NCBI RefSeq assembly: GCF_013284245.2
Contig: NZ_CP085876.1
Span: forward strand, 1,729,501 to 1,793,500
DNA length: 64,000 nucleotides
Source: Brevibacillus sp. DP1.3A
GTDB taxonomy: Bacteria > Bacillota > Bacilli > Brevibacillales > Brevibacillaceae
Direction: 5' to 3'
The notes beneath the pieces were generated by a model. It saw only the letters and a program-made list of their open reading frames with translations. It was not told the DNA's origin and searched no databases. This document shows positions 9,179-17,798 of the stretch, one piece after another. Each line of letters starts with the position of its first letter. Within the stretch, counting starts at the first letter, position 1. The translations under genes were made by a program, and so were the position numbers.

Positions 9179-9436
9179 ATGAATTTTTTTCTCACTCTTT
9201 TTTCCAAGTACAAGTGCTTGATCCACACTGCGATTGGTCATCAAGAATACGTGCGTGCGGCATATAAACTGGAGGCTCATGGTATTCGTTTTCGGACACG
9301 TATTCACTCTCATGTGCTTCGTCATTTAGGGGGAGACATGGGGATGATTCCCCAAGAAGAAGACAATAAGCAATATGACATCTACGTGGCAAAAGAAGAT
9401 GAACACCAAGCACATTTGGCGATTCATTCCCGTTGA
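9179..9436 (+). CDS. Small conserved-looking protein of unknown function
   Basis: An 85-residue protein starting at ATG 9179, with GGGGAGTGGAG upstream. The sequence begins MNFFLTLFSKYKCLIHTA and ends in a charged stretch (EEDNKQYDIYVAKEDEHQAH). The layout resembles DUF2007-like signal-transducer proteins, in which a short protein recognises itself through YxVxV-type strands, but I am not certain of the family. The reading frame is supported by a clear ribosome site and codon use like its neighbours. No signal peptide. Confidence 0.6.
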   Translation: MNFFLTLFSKYKCLIHTAIGHQEYVRAAYKLEAHGIRFRTRIHSHVLRHLGGDMGMIPQEEDNKQYDIYVAKEDEHQAHLAIHSR

Positions 9437-9517
9437 TGGATACCTATACGATCATGACAACCTCTTATATAATGATTGGGATTAGTAAGAAAATGGTACA
9501 ACCGAGGAGGAACCAGC

Positions 9518-10075
9518 ATGATCGTAAGAGAGGCACTCAAAAGCAGAAGAGCCGTGCGTAACTATATTCCAAAAGAAGTAGAAACAGAGAAGATCCAGGC
9601 GCTGTTAGATTGCGCAGTGCTAGCCCCGAACGACCGCTTGCGTCAGCCGTGGCATTTTTATGTGATCAGAGGAGAAGCAAAGCTGCGGTTCGAGGAAATC
9701 GCGAAGGAATTTTTGCTGGAGCGTTTTCCGACCAAGCCGAATCTCGTGCAGGATTCCTTAGCTGTCCTAGAAAAAACACCACTCGTCATTGTCGCGACTG
9801 CTGATGTGATTCCAGGGGATGAAGCATCCTCAGAAGATAACGAATACGCGGTTTGCTGCGCGATTCACTCTATGTGGCTGGCAGCGAAGGAACTGGGACT
9901 GGGTATGGTATGGCGCACGAGAGGAATCGGTTTGGTTCGCGACGAGCGCTTGCTGCAATTCCTCGGATCGCCTGAAAATAAAAAGGTCGTGGGTACACTA
10001 TTCATTGGCTATCCCGAGGCAGATGCTCCAGAGACGAGTCGGGTAGCAGCGGAAGAAAAGACGACCTGGTTATAA
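9518..10075 (+). CDS. Nitroreductase family NAD(P)H:flavin oxidoreductase
   Basis: A 185-residue FMN-dependent oxidoreductase of the NfsB/YdjA class. SRRAVRNY at the N-terminus is the family signature for FMN phosphate binding; LAPNDRLRQPWHFYVI is the substrate-pocket helix, and ELGLGMVWRTRG provides the second flavin contact. ATG 9518 has GAGGAGG at a 7-base spacing; upstream in-frame starts lack one. Such enzymes reduce nitro compounds or quinones; the natural substrate is unknown. It stands alone. Confidence 0.88.
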   Translation: MIVREALKSRRAVRNYIPKEVETEKIQALLDCAVLAPNDRLRQPWHFYVIRGEAKLRFEEIAKEFLLERFPTKPNLVQDSLAVLEKTPLVIVATADVIPGDEASSEDNEYAVCCAIHSMWLAAKELGLGMVWRTRGIGLVRDERLLQFLGSPENKKVVGTLFIGYPEADAPETSRVAAEEKTTWL

Positions 10076-10172
10076 TCGATAGCATAGCAATCCAGAAGAA
10101 GCCTCCTATTACATCTGTCCTTTATCATAAAGTCAAGAAGCACCATCACTTTTTGGAAGCGGAGGACTATTG

Positions 10173-10520
10173 ATGAATCAGCAAGTAACGGATTATATCC
10201 AAAACATAACCAATGGATCTCAGGTAGAAGTGTGCAATCGGATTCGCCAGCTCATCCATGAAAACATCCCGAATGTAGAAGAGCAGGTGAAGTATAAACA
10301 AGCTTTTTATTCCATTCAGGGCAAGCAGGCATGTGTGTATTTTCCGGCAAAGGACTGGATTAACGTAACACTGTTTCAAGCGGCGAATTTGGATGCTCCA
10401 GCTGGCTTTTTTGAGAAGTCTGATCATGCTGACCGGAAGTCCATCAAAATACGGAACGGAAAAGAATTTGATTTTGATGTTCTTGCAGGCCTATTCAAAA
10501 AATTGGGTGAAGCACAGTAG
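10173..10520 (+). CDS. DUF1801 (YdhG-like) domain protein
   Basis: A 115-residue protein matching the DUF1801/YdhG/YjbR-like fold: a helical start (VEVCNRIRQLIHENIPNVEEQVKY) followed by strands in which a substrate or lipid could sit (QACVYFPAKDWINVTLF; HADRKSIKIRNG). ATG 10173 has GGAGG 7 bases upstream; the adjacent TTG at 10170 is less well spaced. The family has no proven function. Confidence 0.8.
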   Translation: MNQQVTDYIQNITNGSQVEVCNRIRQLIHENIPNVEEQVKYKQAFYSIQGKQACVYFPAKDWINVTLFQAANLDAPAGFFEKSDHADRKSIKIRNGKEFDFDVLAGLFKKLGEAQ

Positions 10521-10598
10521 TTGTTTGCAACTAAGTCCCTCCATCCACGTATAAATGGGTAAGGTTAGACCGTACATATCGAGGGGAGCTGTTTCATT

Positions 10599-11213
10599 AT
10601 GTTTGGAAAGCTTGCGGCAGATGCACTTGGTTTGAGCAATGTGGGAATCGTGGTAAAACCAGCAGATTACGATAAGGTGGACGCTGATGATTACATCATG
10701 CACGAGGACCATGAGAAAATTTATTTTTTGATCAAATCAAAGTCCGATGAGTACTGCTTCACCAATCTGGGGCTGGTTCATCTGGATGGAACGAGTGCCA
10801 CCAGCAAAAAACGAATGCTGCGCCGCTATTCCTACTATACACACCCGATCTCTGACGTGTATCTGGAAACAGCCGGAACCGTCGATTTGGATGTAGAAAT
10901 CAAGTTCACCATGGGCAATGAGCACTATTCGATCGATGTCAACAAAAAGCATTTGGAGGAGCTAAAAGACCTCTACAAAGCCCTTGTGAAGATCGCATCG
11001 ATTATGCACGATAACGAACTTGCGCTTCAGCATGCAAAAGAAAGCCTCCACGTTGCCCAAAGCACACTCGGCCGCGTAACAGGCCAGCAAGCAGACGTAG
11101 CTTCACAATTCAAGTCCATCAACCAATACACCTTCGATTGGCTGGAAGACGTTCGATACAAGTATGTCGTTAAAGACTTTGGTAAAGTCTTTGAAAAATA
11201 TATTCATAACTAA
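10599..11213 (+). CDS. yvbH: YvbH-like protein with bacterial PH domain and oligomerisation domain
   Basis: At 204 residues it matches Bacillus subtilis YvbH along its whole length: an N-terminal bacterial pleckstrin-homology domain (ADALGLSNVG, DYIMHEDHEKIYFLIKSKSDEYCFTN, SDVYLETAGTVDLDVEIKF) and a C-terminal YvbH oligomerisation segment (FTWL-like FDWLEDVRYKYVVKDFG). Bacterial PH domains form higher-order oligomers; the cellular role of YvbH is not established. It is monocistronic with its own strong terminator. Confidence 0.88.
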   Translation: MFGKLAADALGLSNVGIVVKPADYDKVDADDYIMHEDHEKIYFLIKSKSDEYCFTNLGLVHLDGTSATSKKRMLRRYSYYTHPISDVYLETAGTVDLDVEIKFTMGNEHYSIDVNKKHLEELKDLYKALVKIASIMHDNELALQHAKESLHVAQSTLGRVTGQQADVASQFKSINQYTFDWLEDVRYKYVVKDFGKVFEKYIHN

Positions 11214-11228
11214 AAAGTAGTAATGAAG

Positions 11229-11260
11229 AAAAAAGAGCCTCTTTAAAGAGGCTCTTTTTG
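11229..11260. terminator. Rho-independent terminator, bidirectional
   Basis: AAAAAGAGCCTCTTT is immediately followed by its reverse complement AAAGAGGCTCTTTTT. It closes yvbH and may also stop the opposing pucR-like transcript. Confidence 0.93.
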
Positions 11261-11330
11261 TATTCAAGCGAAATCTTTGGCACGCCTTCCTCCCGACCAC
11301 TACAGCAAGTTAACTAAGCTCTATCGAGCT

Positions 11331-13025
11331 TTACTCCTTGTGCAAAAGCTTGCCGATCTTGAGCGCCAGCTGGATTTGAAGCAGCTCCTCCGAGTTTTTC
11401 AAATCCATGTTCAAAATCTCTTTGATCTTCTCGATCCGGTAAATAAACGTATTGCGGTGAATGAACATCGCTTTCGCCGCTTCACTGACGTTTTGATTGT
11501 ACAGAAAGTAATTGTCCAAGGTCACCATGAGGCTCGTGCCGAACTCTTGATCATGCTCGTACAGCTTCCCCAGACGCTTCAAAAAGAAGTCTTCCAGTTC
11601 AATGTCCTTAATGTTGGAATCCAGGAAATGATAGACGGAGTAATCATCGAAATGGGAGACGTCGCCCTTGCTGTTGAACTTCTGCATCAGGCGGATCGCT
11701 TCATGGGCTTCGGAAAAACTCTTATGCAGCGAAGCGATGTTTTTATACTGACGACCGACCCCAATAAAGAACAAGGTTTTCTTGATTTTATCCACGAGAG
11801 CGCTGTACAGCTCATTGGCGAATTGCTTCGCTTCACTTACAGACACCACAGGGCGATGTTCATTTTGTCCAATGAGAATGATGATCCGATTGTTCCGATA
11901 AAAGCAGGTGATTTCTCCAGGGGCTTTGCTCGAATGGTCATAGACGAGATCGACGCATTTTTTTGCGATCCGATCCAGCTCATACTTGCGATCAATTATA
12001 TCCTCCAAATTTTCCAGCTCAACCGGCTCGATATTAATAACCATACAAAAATACATGTAGCTCGATTGCAGTCCGTGCAGATCACATAAGGTTTGCAGAG
12101 AGTCAGCCGAAGTGATTTTACCTGTGAGTAAGTCATCGAAAAAGTCTTGTCTGATCTTCAGCTTCACTTCCTCGATTTCCCTCGCCTTGATCCGCTCCAG
12201 CGCCACGATGGTGGACGCCTGTTCCAACACAATGTAGTCAAATTCAGTAAGCTCCCAAATGGTTTGCCAGACGACGATGTATCCGTAGATGTGATTGGCC
12301 ACAGCAACGGGTAGAATCCTGCATTTAACCTCATAATCTTTCGCATGGTAGATACGCTTGATCGATTTTTTGATCTGGCTAATATTTTTCGGGACGGACT
12401 CGGTGAAGTCCCGGGTAAAAACAGGTCTGTTTTTGCTTAAGGTCAGGCAGGAGTCAAGCGGAATCGGATTGTGCCAGATTTCCGTGTAATGAAGCAGATG
12501 CCAGTCCTGATCCAGAATAAGGATCGGATTGTTGATCGTCTCAGACAGCTCGGAGGCAATGCGATCCAGTCCGCCACCTTCCAGTGCAATGCGAAACAGG
12601 GCGTTGTGCATGTCCAATGTTTTGCGGTTCAACAAATCATAACGCCCAGAGGCTTTTTCGTTAATAATGGCAATCACTTTAGACAACGTGTATTCAAAAG
12701 GTAGGGCCAAAAGCGGGAGCCCATACTTGTTGGCATGATCAATCATGTTTTGCGGGATTTGATCGAAATAGCGATGCATCTTGATAACGAGCCCGGAGCA
12801 GTTGATTTCCGCCAGTTCTTTGATGATTTTATTTTGTAATTCAGGATTGTCTTTGAAAATATACCCGGTGGAGAGCAGCAATTCGTTGGAAGACAGCCAG
12901 TCAAAAGCATCCGGGTTTTCCATAATATTGACGATGGAGATAATGTTGTTGATGCCTTGCTCTCCGGCGATGATTTTGATGCCGTCTATGGATTGAATGG
13001 TAAGCAAATCTTTGATGGTCAGCAC
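11331..13025 (-). CDS. PucR-family transcriptional regulator
   Basis: A purine-catabolism-type regulator of about 565 residues. The N-terminal PucR domain (LTIKDLLTI, GEQGINNIISIVNIMENPD, NELLLSTGYIF) senses a ligand. The middle has a CdaR/GGDEF-like region (about 300-420). The C-terminus is the PucR-type HTH_30 (NQNVSEAAKAMFIHRNTFIYRIEKIKEI). I start at GTG 13025, where AAAGGAG lies 8 bases upstream on the minus strand; the longer ATG start at 13076 has no such site. Divergent orientation from the oxamate operon makes it the likely pathway regulator, inducible by a ureide intermediate. Confidence 0.88.
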   Translation of the reverse strand: MLTIKDLLTIQSIDGIKIIAGEQGINNIISIVNIMENPDAFDWLSSNELLLSTGYIFKDNPELQNKIIKELAEINCSGLVIKMHRYFDQIPQNMIDHANKYGLPLLALPFEYTLSKVIAIINEKASGRYDLLNRKTLDMHNALFRIALEGGGLDRIASELSETINNPILILDQDWHLLHYTEIWHNPIPLDSCLTLSKNRPVFTRDFTESVPKNISQIKKSIKRIYHAKDYEVKCRILPVAVANHIYGYIVVWQTIWELTEFDYIVLEQASTIVALERIKAREIEEVKLKIRQDFFDDLLTGKITSADSLQTLCDLHGLQSSYMYFCMVINIEPVELENLEDIIDRKYELDRIAKKCVDLVYDHSSKAPGEITCFYRNNRIIILIGQNEHRPVVSVSEAKQFANELYSALVDKIKKTLFFIGVGRQYKNIASLHKSFSEAHEAIRLMQKFNSKGDVSHFDDYSVYHFLDSNIKDIELEDFFLKRLGKLYEHDQEFGTSLMVTLDNYFLYNQNVSEAAKAMFIHRNTFIYRIEKIKEILNMDLKNSEELLQIQLALKIGKLLHKE

Positions 13026-13061
13026 CCTGTTCACTCCTTTGCCACAAAGGGATTCCTCTAA

Positions 13062-13078
13062 TTGTGCAATGTGCACAA
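13062..13078. promoter_or_regulatory. 17-bp perfect palindrome, candidate operator
   Basis: TTGTGCA-ATG-TGCACAA is a perfect inverted repeat (7+3+7). It sits 37 bases upstream of the pucR-type GTG start in the divergent intergenic region. The form is that of a dimeric repressor or activator site, so autoregulation or control of the divergent operon is plausible. No other copy was noticed in the window. Confidence 0.55.
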
Positions 13079-13155
13079 GTGAACCTCAATTTTTTTAGTT
13101 TCCATACACAATGACGATTCCATCCACCCTGTCTAAAATAATGATGTAAGTACGT

Positions 13156-13192
13156 GGTGCTTGTCTAATTGTTTTTTAAAAGAGCAAGCACC
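13156..13192 (+). promoter_or_regulatory. Leader hairpin upstream of the ankyrin/oxamate operon
   Basis: GGTGCTTG (13156-13163) pairs with CAAGCACC (13185-13192) around a 21-base loop containing T6 then A4. It lies 50 bases before the first gene of the operon. It could be an operator with two half-sites or a leader stem-loop. Confidence 0.35.
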
Positions 13193-13241
13193 GAGCCAAT
13201 CTTGGCGTGTTGTTCAATCACGAGATCATGGAGGGCTTACT

Positions 13242-13850
13242 ATGACAGACAAAAGCGTAGTACAAGCATTTCTCGAGGCAGCGGCTGAGGGGAATATCGA
13301 AGCACTGAAAAAGCATCTGGAGCAGGGCGTAGATATTAACGCAAGAAACAGACAAAAGCGTACAGCGATTCTGACTGCTGCCATGAACGACAAATTGGAA
13401 GCGGTATCGTTTTTGGTAGAAGCGGGTGCAGATGTAGATTTGCAGGATGAGACATGCTTCAACCCGTTCTTGTTCGGTTGCATCAACGGCAAGCTGGAGC
13501 TCGTCAAAATGATGATCAAGGCAGGAACAAATCTGGAGCTGTTGACTCGTTTTGGTGGAGTAGGGATTACCCCAGCGTCCGAAAAAGGTCATGTGGACAT
13601 CGTACGTGAGCTCGTAACGACGACTGACATCAATGTAAACCATACCAACTTTGTGGGCTGGACACCACTCATCGAAGCAATCATCTTAGGTGATGGCGGT
13701 GAAAAGCAACAAACGATCATCAAGCTGTTGATTGAGCATGGCTGCAATGTGCACATGGTAGATAAATACGGCGTAACACCGCTTGAGCTTGCGAGAAGAA
13801 AAGGCTACACCGAGATCGAAAACATTTTGCTGGAAGCAGGAGCAAAGTAA
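13242..13850 (+). CDS. Ankyrin-repeat protein, first gene of the oxamate operon
   Basis: A 202-residue cytosolic protein built of ankyrin repeats. Repeat cores are visible as GVDINARNRQKRTAILTAAMN, GADVDLQDETCFNPFLFGCIN, GTNLELLTRFGGVGITPASEKG, INVNHTNFVGWTPLIEAI and GCNVHMVDKYGVTPLELARRKG. There is no signal peptide or membrane segment. ATG 13242 has GGAGGG 7 bases upstream. The next gene, allH, begins only 8 bases after its stop and has a weak ribosome site, so translation may be coupled. Ankyrin proteins are binding modules; a role as assembly factor or regulator of the multi-subunit oxamate transcarbamylase is inference. Confidence 0.87.
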   Translation: MTDKSVVQAFLEAAAEGNIEALKKHLEQGVDINARNRQKRTAILTAAMNDKLEAVSFLVEAGADVDLQDETCFNPFLFGCINGKLELVKMMIKAGTNLELLTRFGGVGITPASEKGHVDIVRELVTTTDINVNHTNFVGWTPLIEAIILGDGGEKQQTIIKLLIEHGCNVHMVDKYGVTPLELARRKGYTEIENILLEAGAK

Positions 13851-13858
13851 AACGTCCC

Positions 13859-14770
13859 ATGTACATCCAGGCGTTGTCTGGCGATGCTGGTTTCCTTGAG
13901 CGTTTGGCAAGAGCAAACTTTAGCGGGACCGTACACAGTATTTTTGAGCGAACGATCAATCTGACATGCAGCGAAAACGGGGAATTGTACACCATTGGCA
14001 ACCATCAGCTAGACAATGCACCGAACACGCTCATCATTGATGTAAAGGGCTTTTCAGAGCTGGGGCTGTTCGTTAACGCTCCGGTCATTACGGAAGATAG
14101 CACGCTCGTTATTGGAGCGGATTTGCGAATATGGACTCAGCAAGCAACAAAGTGGGAAGGTGAGCTTCCTTCCTATCCTTGTGACATAGAAGGCGTAGAT
14201 GTATTGCGCAGAAATGTGGCGTTCACGAAAAACTACGTGGACGTATACGGCAAGATGGGGGGCATGAAAATGTCCTCCCAACCTGCCAGTCCGTTTGAGA
14301 AAGAGATGTCCCGTATGCTGATCCAGCGTGCAGGCATGCTATCCGACGATCTGGCGAACAACCGCATAGAGTCAGCTACTCAGCATGCGATAAGTCTTAT
14401 CGGACTGGGGCCGGGGTTAACACCCTCAGGCGACGATTTTTTAGTGGGATTGTGCAGTGTATACAAAATGCAAAACATTTCCTCTTGTTTGTCATGCCCA
14501 TTTTTCGATGAAATCGTCCGTTCGTCTCAAGCATTAACGAACGAAATCAGTGCGATCACGCTGAAAAAAGCAGCCCATGGACAAGTAAGAGAGTCGCTAA
14601 ATGACTTACTTTCATGCATGGTGTCCGGCTCCATGGCAGAGCTTGTCCCTGCTTTAGACAAAATCATCGGGATCGGCTCGTCGTCGGGGACGGATATCCT
14701 GCTTGGCATCCTATGTGGTTTGGAACGAAATCTAGAAGCTGGAGGTAATGTATGTCTACCAAAGTCGTAA
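13859..14770 (+). CDS. allH: Oxamate carbamoyltransferase subunit AllH (DUF2877, YlbF-type)
   Basis: A 303-residue DUF2877 protein. The family hallmark GLGPGLTPSGDDFLVG lies at about 180-195, and SSSGTDILLGILCGL near the C-terminus is also conserved. In E. coli the YlbF-type protein AllH, with AllF (FdrA) and AllG (YlbE), forms oxamate carbamoyltransferase, which converts oxalurate and phosphate to oxamate and carbamoyl phosphate. Here it lies directly upstream of allF and overlaps it by 19 bases, the same gene set as in E. coli. ATG 13859 has only a weak GGAG-like sequence within the end of the ankyrin gene. Confidence 0.88.
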   Translation: MYIQALSGDAGFLERLARANFSGTVHSIFERTINLTCSENGELYTIGNHQLDNAPNTLIIDVKGFSELGLFVNAPVITEDSTLVIGADLRIWTQQATKWEGELPSYPCDIEGVDVLRRNVAFTKNYVDVYGKMGGMKMSSQPASPFEKEMSRMLIQRAGMLSDDLANNRIESATQHAISLIGLGPGLTPSGDDFLVGLCSVYKMQNISSCLSCPFFDEIVRSSQALTNEISAITLKKAAHGQVRESLNDLLSCMVSGSMAELVPALDKIIGIGSSSGTDILLGILCGLERNLEAGGNVCLPKS

Positions 14771-16296
14771 TCAAGCAAAGCACGTATTTTGACTCGGTAT
14801 CCCTGATGTCTCTATCTACAAAAGCGAATCAAATTGAAGGTGTCGAACAAGCGGTTATCGCGATGGGCACCGACATGAACAAAGAGGTATTGAAAAACGT
14901 TGGTTTGCTCACACCTGAGCTGGAAGCAGCGAAAACGAGCGACTTGATGATCGTGGTGAAGGCGGCGACAGACGAGCTGTGCGAGAGCGCTCTCATCGCC
15001 ATCGAAGAACTGTTCAAGAAAAAAGGCGGCAGCAAATCTGCAACAGAGATCAAATACTCCACGATTGATTCAGCGGCAGCTAGCATTCCAGAGGCAAACC
15101 TCGCTGTCATCTCGGTAAACGGTGCATTCGCAGCGAGAGAAGCGAGAAAAGCATTGGAAAACGATCTGCACGTCATGCTGTTCAGCGACAACGTGAGCAT
15201 CGAGGAAGAGATCGCCCTCAAACAATTCGCGCATGAAAAAGGTCTGTTGATGATGGGACCTGACTGCGGTACAGCGATTATCGGCAATGTGGCACTGTGC
15301 TTCGGAAACGCTGTGAGAAAAGGCAACATCGGGATCGTAGGTGCATCTGGTACAGGTAGCCAAGAGGTGAGCGTGCGTATTCACGACTTCGGCGGCGGTA
15401 TCACGCAGCTGATCGGTACAGGTGGTCGCGACCTCTCCGAGCAAGTCGGCGGCATCATGATGCTCGACGGAATCAAAGCACTGGAAGAGGATGATGCGAC
15501 AAAGGTCATCGTGCTCATTTCCAAGCCACCAGCACCAAGTGTACAGAAAAAAGTGTTGGCGCAAGTGAAAAGCTGCAAAAAACCTGTGGTTGTGTACTTC
15601 ATTGGTGGAGAAGAAACGCCAGTTCTGGAAGCAGGCGGACATTTTGCCAAGACGAGCAAGGAAGCAGCCATCAAAGCAGTTGTGCTGGCTGGTACCAACG
15701 AAGACGAGCTTAACAAGCGCGCACTCAACTGGCCGCTGATTGAAGAAGTGCGGGCAAAGCTGACACCTGAACAAAAATACGTTCGCGGGCTGTTCTGCGG
15801 CGGTACGCTGTGCGACGAAGCAATGTACCTCGCGATGGACAAGTATGAAGACGTATACAGCAACATCCAAAAGAAAGCGGACTACAAGCTGAAAAACATC
15901 CATGAGAGCAAGGCTCACACTTTCCTCGACATGGGTGATGACGACTTTACAAATGGCAAGCCGCACCCGATGATCGATCCTTCCACGCGCATCGCGAGAT
16001 TTTTGGAAGAAGCAAAAGATCCTTCCGTCGGCGTCATTCTCATGGACTTCATCCTGGGCTTTGGTTCCCACGAAGATCCAGTAGGCGTGATGCTGCCTGC
16101 AATCATGGAAGCAAAAGCACGGGCTGCCAAAGAAGGCAGACATTTGGAAATCCTGGGTTACGTGCTGGGTACCGACCTCGATACACCGAACTTCGATGAG
16201 CAAGTGAAGAAGCTGATGGATGCAGGCGTAACGATTGCGAGCAGCAGTACGAACGCAGGTCTTCTGGCTAGAGAATTTGTCGCGAAAGGGGAATAA
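14752..16296 (+). CDS. allF: Oxamate carbamoyltransferase subunit AllF (FdrA family)
   Basis: A 514-residue FdrA protein with an acyl-CoA synthetase (succinyl-CoA synthetase-like) architecture. A Rossmann-like section covers about 110-180 (LMMGPDCGTAI), a glycine-rich ligand loop is GIVGASGTGSQEVSVRI (about 190-205), followed by GGRDLSEQVGG, and a second subdomain lies around 270-330 (VVVYFIGGEE). The ribosome site GGAGG at 14741-14745 is ideal for ATG 14752, and the gene starts inside allH. FdrA proteins were once linked to membrane dynamics; they are now known as the AllF subunit of oxamate carbamoyltransferase. Confidence 0.92.
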   Translation: MSTKVVIKQSTYFDSVSLMSLSTKANQIEGVEQAVIAMGTDMNKEVLKNVGLLTPELEAAKTSDLMIVVKAATDELCESALIAIEELFKKKGGSKSATEIKYSTIDSAAASIPEANLAVISVNGAFAAREARKALENDLHVMLFSDNVSIEEEIALKQFAHEKGLLMMGPDCGTAIIGNVALCFGNAVRKGNIGIVGASGTGSQEVSVRIHDFGGGITQLIGTGGRDLSEQVGGIMMLDGIKALEEDDATKVIVLISKPPAPSVQKKVLAQVKSCKKPVVVYFIGGEETPVLEAGGHFAKTSKEAAIKAVVLAGTNEDELNKRALNWPLIEEVRAKLTPEQKYVRGLFCGGTLCDEAMYLAMDKYEDVYSNIQKKADYKLKNIHESKAHTFLDMGDDDFTNGKPHPMIDPSTRIARFLEEAKDPSVGVILMDFILGFGSHEDPVGVMLPAIMEAKARAAKEGRHLEILGYVLGTDLDTPNFDEQVKKLMDAGVTIASSSTNAGLLAREFVAKGE

Positions 16297-16298
16297 TC

Positions 16299-17723
16299 AT
16301 GAGCAAAATCAACGAGCTGTTTAACGGAAAAATTCATGCGATCAACGTAGGGATCGAGTTTTTCAAAGACGATATCATCAAGCAAAATGCCAATGCTTCT
16401 CATCTGGATTGGAAGCCACCAGGCGGCGGAAAGCCTGAGCTGATCAACGCTCTCGACAGACTGGAAAACGCTGCTGTTGCAGAGAAAATTGCTGCGGCAA
16501 ACAAGCTGGCGGTAGAGCGCATCATCAACTCCCAGCCGATGCTCGTCGGCTTCGACCAAGCGATCAATGTGGTACCAGGCATGACGAAAACGACGATTCT
16601 GCACGCTGGTCCGCCGATCACTTGGGACAAAATGTGCGGCTCAATGAAAGGTGCTGTAACTGGAGCAATCGTATTCGAGGGCTTGGCAAAAGACATCGAG
16701 GAAGCTGAACAGGTAGCTGCTTCTGGCGCAATCACGTTCTCTCCATGCCACGAACACAACTGCGTAGGCTCCATGGCAGGTGTGACATCCGCTTCGATGT
16801 TCATGCATGTGGTGAAAAACAAGACGTACGGAAACGTCGCTTACACCAACCTCAGTGAGCAAATGGCTAAAATTTTGCGCATGGGTGCCAACGATGAAAG
16901 CGTCATCGCCCGTCTGAACTGGATGCGCGATGTATTGGGACCAATGCTGCGTGATGCGATGAAAATTGCTGGCGAAATCGATCTGCGTCTCATGCTGGCG
17001 CAAGCGCTGCACATGGGTGATGAATGCCACAACCGCAATAACGCAGGAACGAGCCTGTTGATTCAAGCGCTGACTCCGTACATTTTGGAGACAGATTTCA
17101 CAAAAGAACAGAAGCGCGAAGTATTCGACTTCGTCGCAAGCAGCGACTACTTCTCCGGCCCGACATGGATGGCTCTGTGCAAATGCGCACTTGACGCAGC
17201 GCACGGAATCGAGAACAGCACAATTGTCACCACGATGGCGCGTAATGGCGTTGAGTTCGGTATCCGTGTAAGCGGTATGGCTGGCAACACATGGTTTACT
17301 GGACCAGCACAAAAGGTTATCGGTCCGATGTTTGCAGGCTACAAGCCAGAGGATTCCGGTTTGGATATCGGAGACAGTGCGATCACCGAAACATATGGGA
17401 TCGGTGGCTTCGCGATGGCGGCAGCTCCAGCGATTGTTGCACTCGTAGGTGGAACAGTTGAAGAAGCCATCGGATTCTCCACCACGATGAAGGAAATTAC
17501 GACAGCAGAAAATCCAAACGTCACGATTCCTCTCCTGGACTTCCAAGGTGTCGCAACAGGAATCGATATTCGACAGGTGATCCAAACAGGTATTCTGCCG
17601 ATTATCAACACAGCGATTGCGCATAAAGACGCAGGTATCGGCATGATCGGTGCGGGTATTACGTATCCGCCAATGGAAGCTTTTGAAAAGGCATTGCTCG
17701 CAGTGACAGAAACGATTAGCTAA
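16299..17723 (+). CDS. allG: Oxamate carbamoyltransferase subunit AllG (DUF1116, YlbE-type)
   Basis: A 474-residue DUF1116 protein. Typical family stretches are GMTKTTILHAGPPITWDKMC (about 90-110), PCHEHNCVGSMAGVTS (about 150) and HMGDECHNRNNAGTSL (about 235), with conserved His/Cys residues that could bind metal or substrate. It starts 2 bases after allF with its own AAAGGGGA. AllG is the third subunit of oxamate carbamoyltransferase, so the complete set H-F-G is present in order. Confidence 0.92.
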   Translation: MSKINELFNGKIHAINVGIEFFKDDIIKQNANASHLDWKPPGGGKPELINALDRLENAAVAEKIAAANKLAVERIINSQPMLVGFDQAINVVPGMTKTTILHAGPPITWDKMCGSMKGAVTGAIVFEGLAKDIEEAEQVAASGAITFSPCHEHNCVGSMAGVTSASMFMHVVKNKTYGNVAYTNLSEQMAKILRMGANDESVIARLNWMRDVLGPMLRDAMKIAGEIDLRLMLAQALHMGDECHNRNNAGTSLLIQALTPYILETDFTKEQKREVFDFVASSDYFSGPTWMALCKCALDAAHGIENSTIVTTMARNGVEFGIRVSGMAGNTWFTGPAQKVIGPMFAGYKPEDSGLDIGDSAITETYGIGGFAMAAAPAIVALVGGTVEEAIGFSTTMKEITTAENPNVTIPLLDFQGVATGIDIRQVIQTGILPIINTAIAHKDAGIGMIGAGITYPPMEAFEKALLAVTETIS

Positions 17724-17743
17724 TAGCTTTTCATCCTAGGTGA

Positions 17744-17781
17744 CTCAGCTTTCGCAGCAAATGAAGGTTGCGAAAGCTGGG
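17744..17781 (+). promoter_or_regulatory. Intercistronic hairpin between allG and the permease gene
   Basis: CAGCTTTCGCA (17746-17756) pairs perfectly with TGCGAAAGCTG (17769-17779), extended by two weaker pairs, around a 12-base loop. No U-tract follows and the next gene starts 18 bases later. It is probably an mRNA processing, stabilising or attenuation element that separates enzyme and transporter expression. Confidence 0.6.
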
Positions 17782-17798
17782 TTGAATGAGGAAGGTGA

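Noticed and set aside
15070-16203. Long minus-strand open frame (377 codons) inside allF
   Set aside because: It is the antisense shadow of a strongly conserved FdrA gene, with no ribosome site and an implausible Cys/His-rich translation.
16641-17624. Minus-strand open frame of 327 codons inside allG
   Set aside because: Shadow of the DUF1116 gene on the plus strand; no ribosome site or domain.
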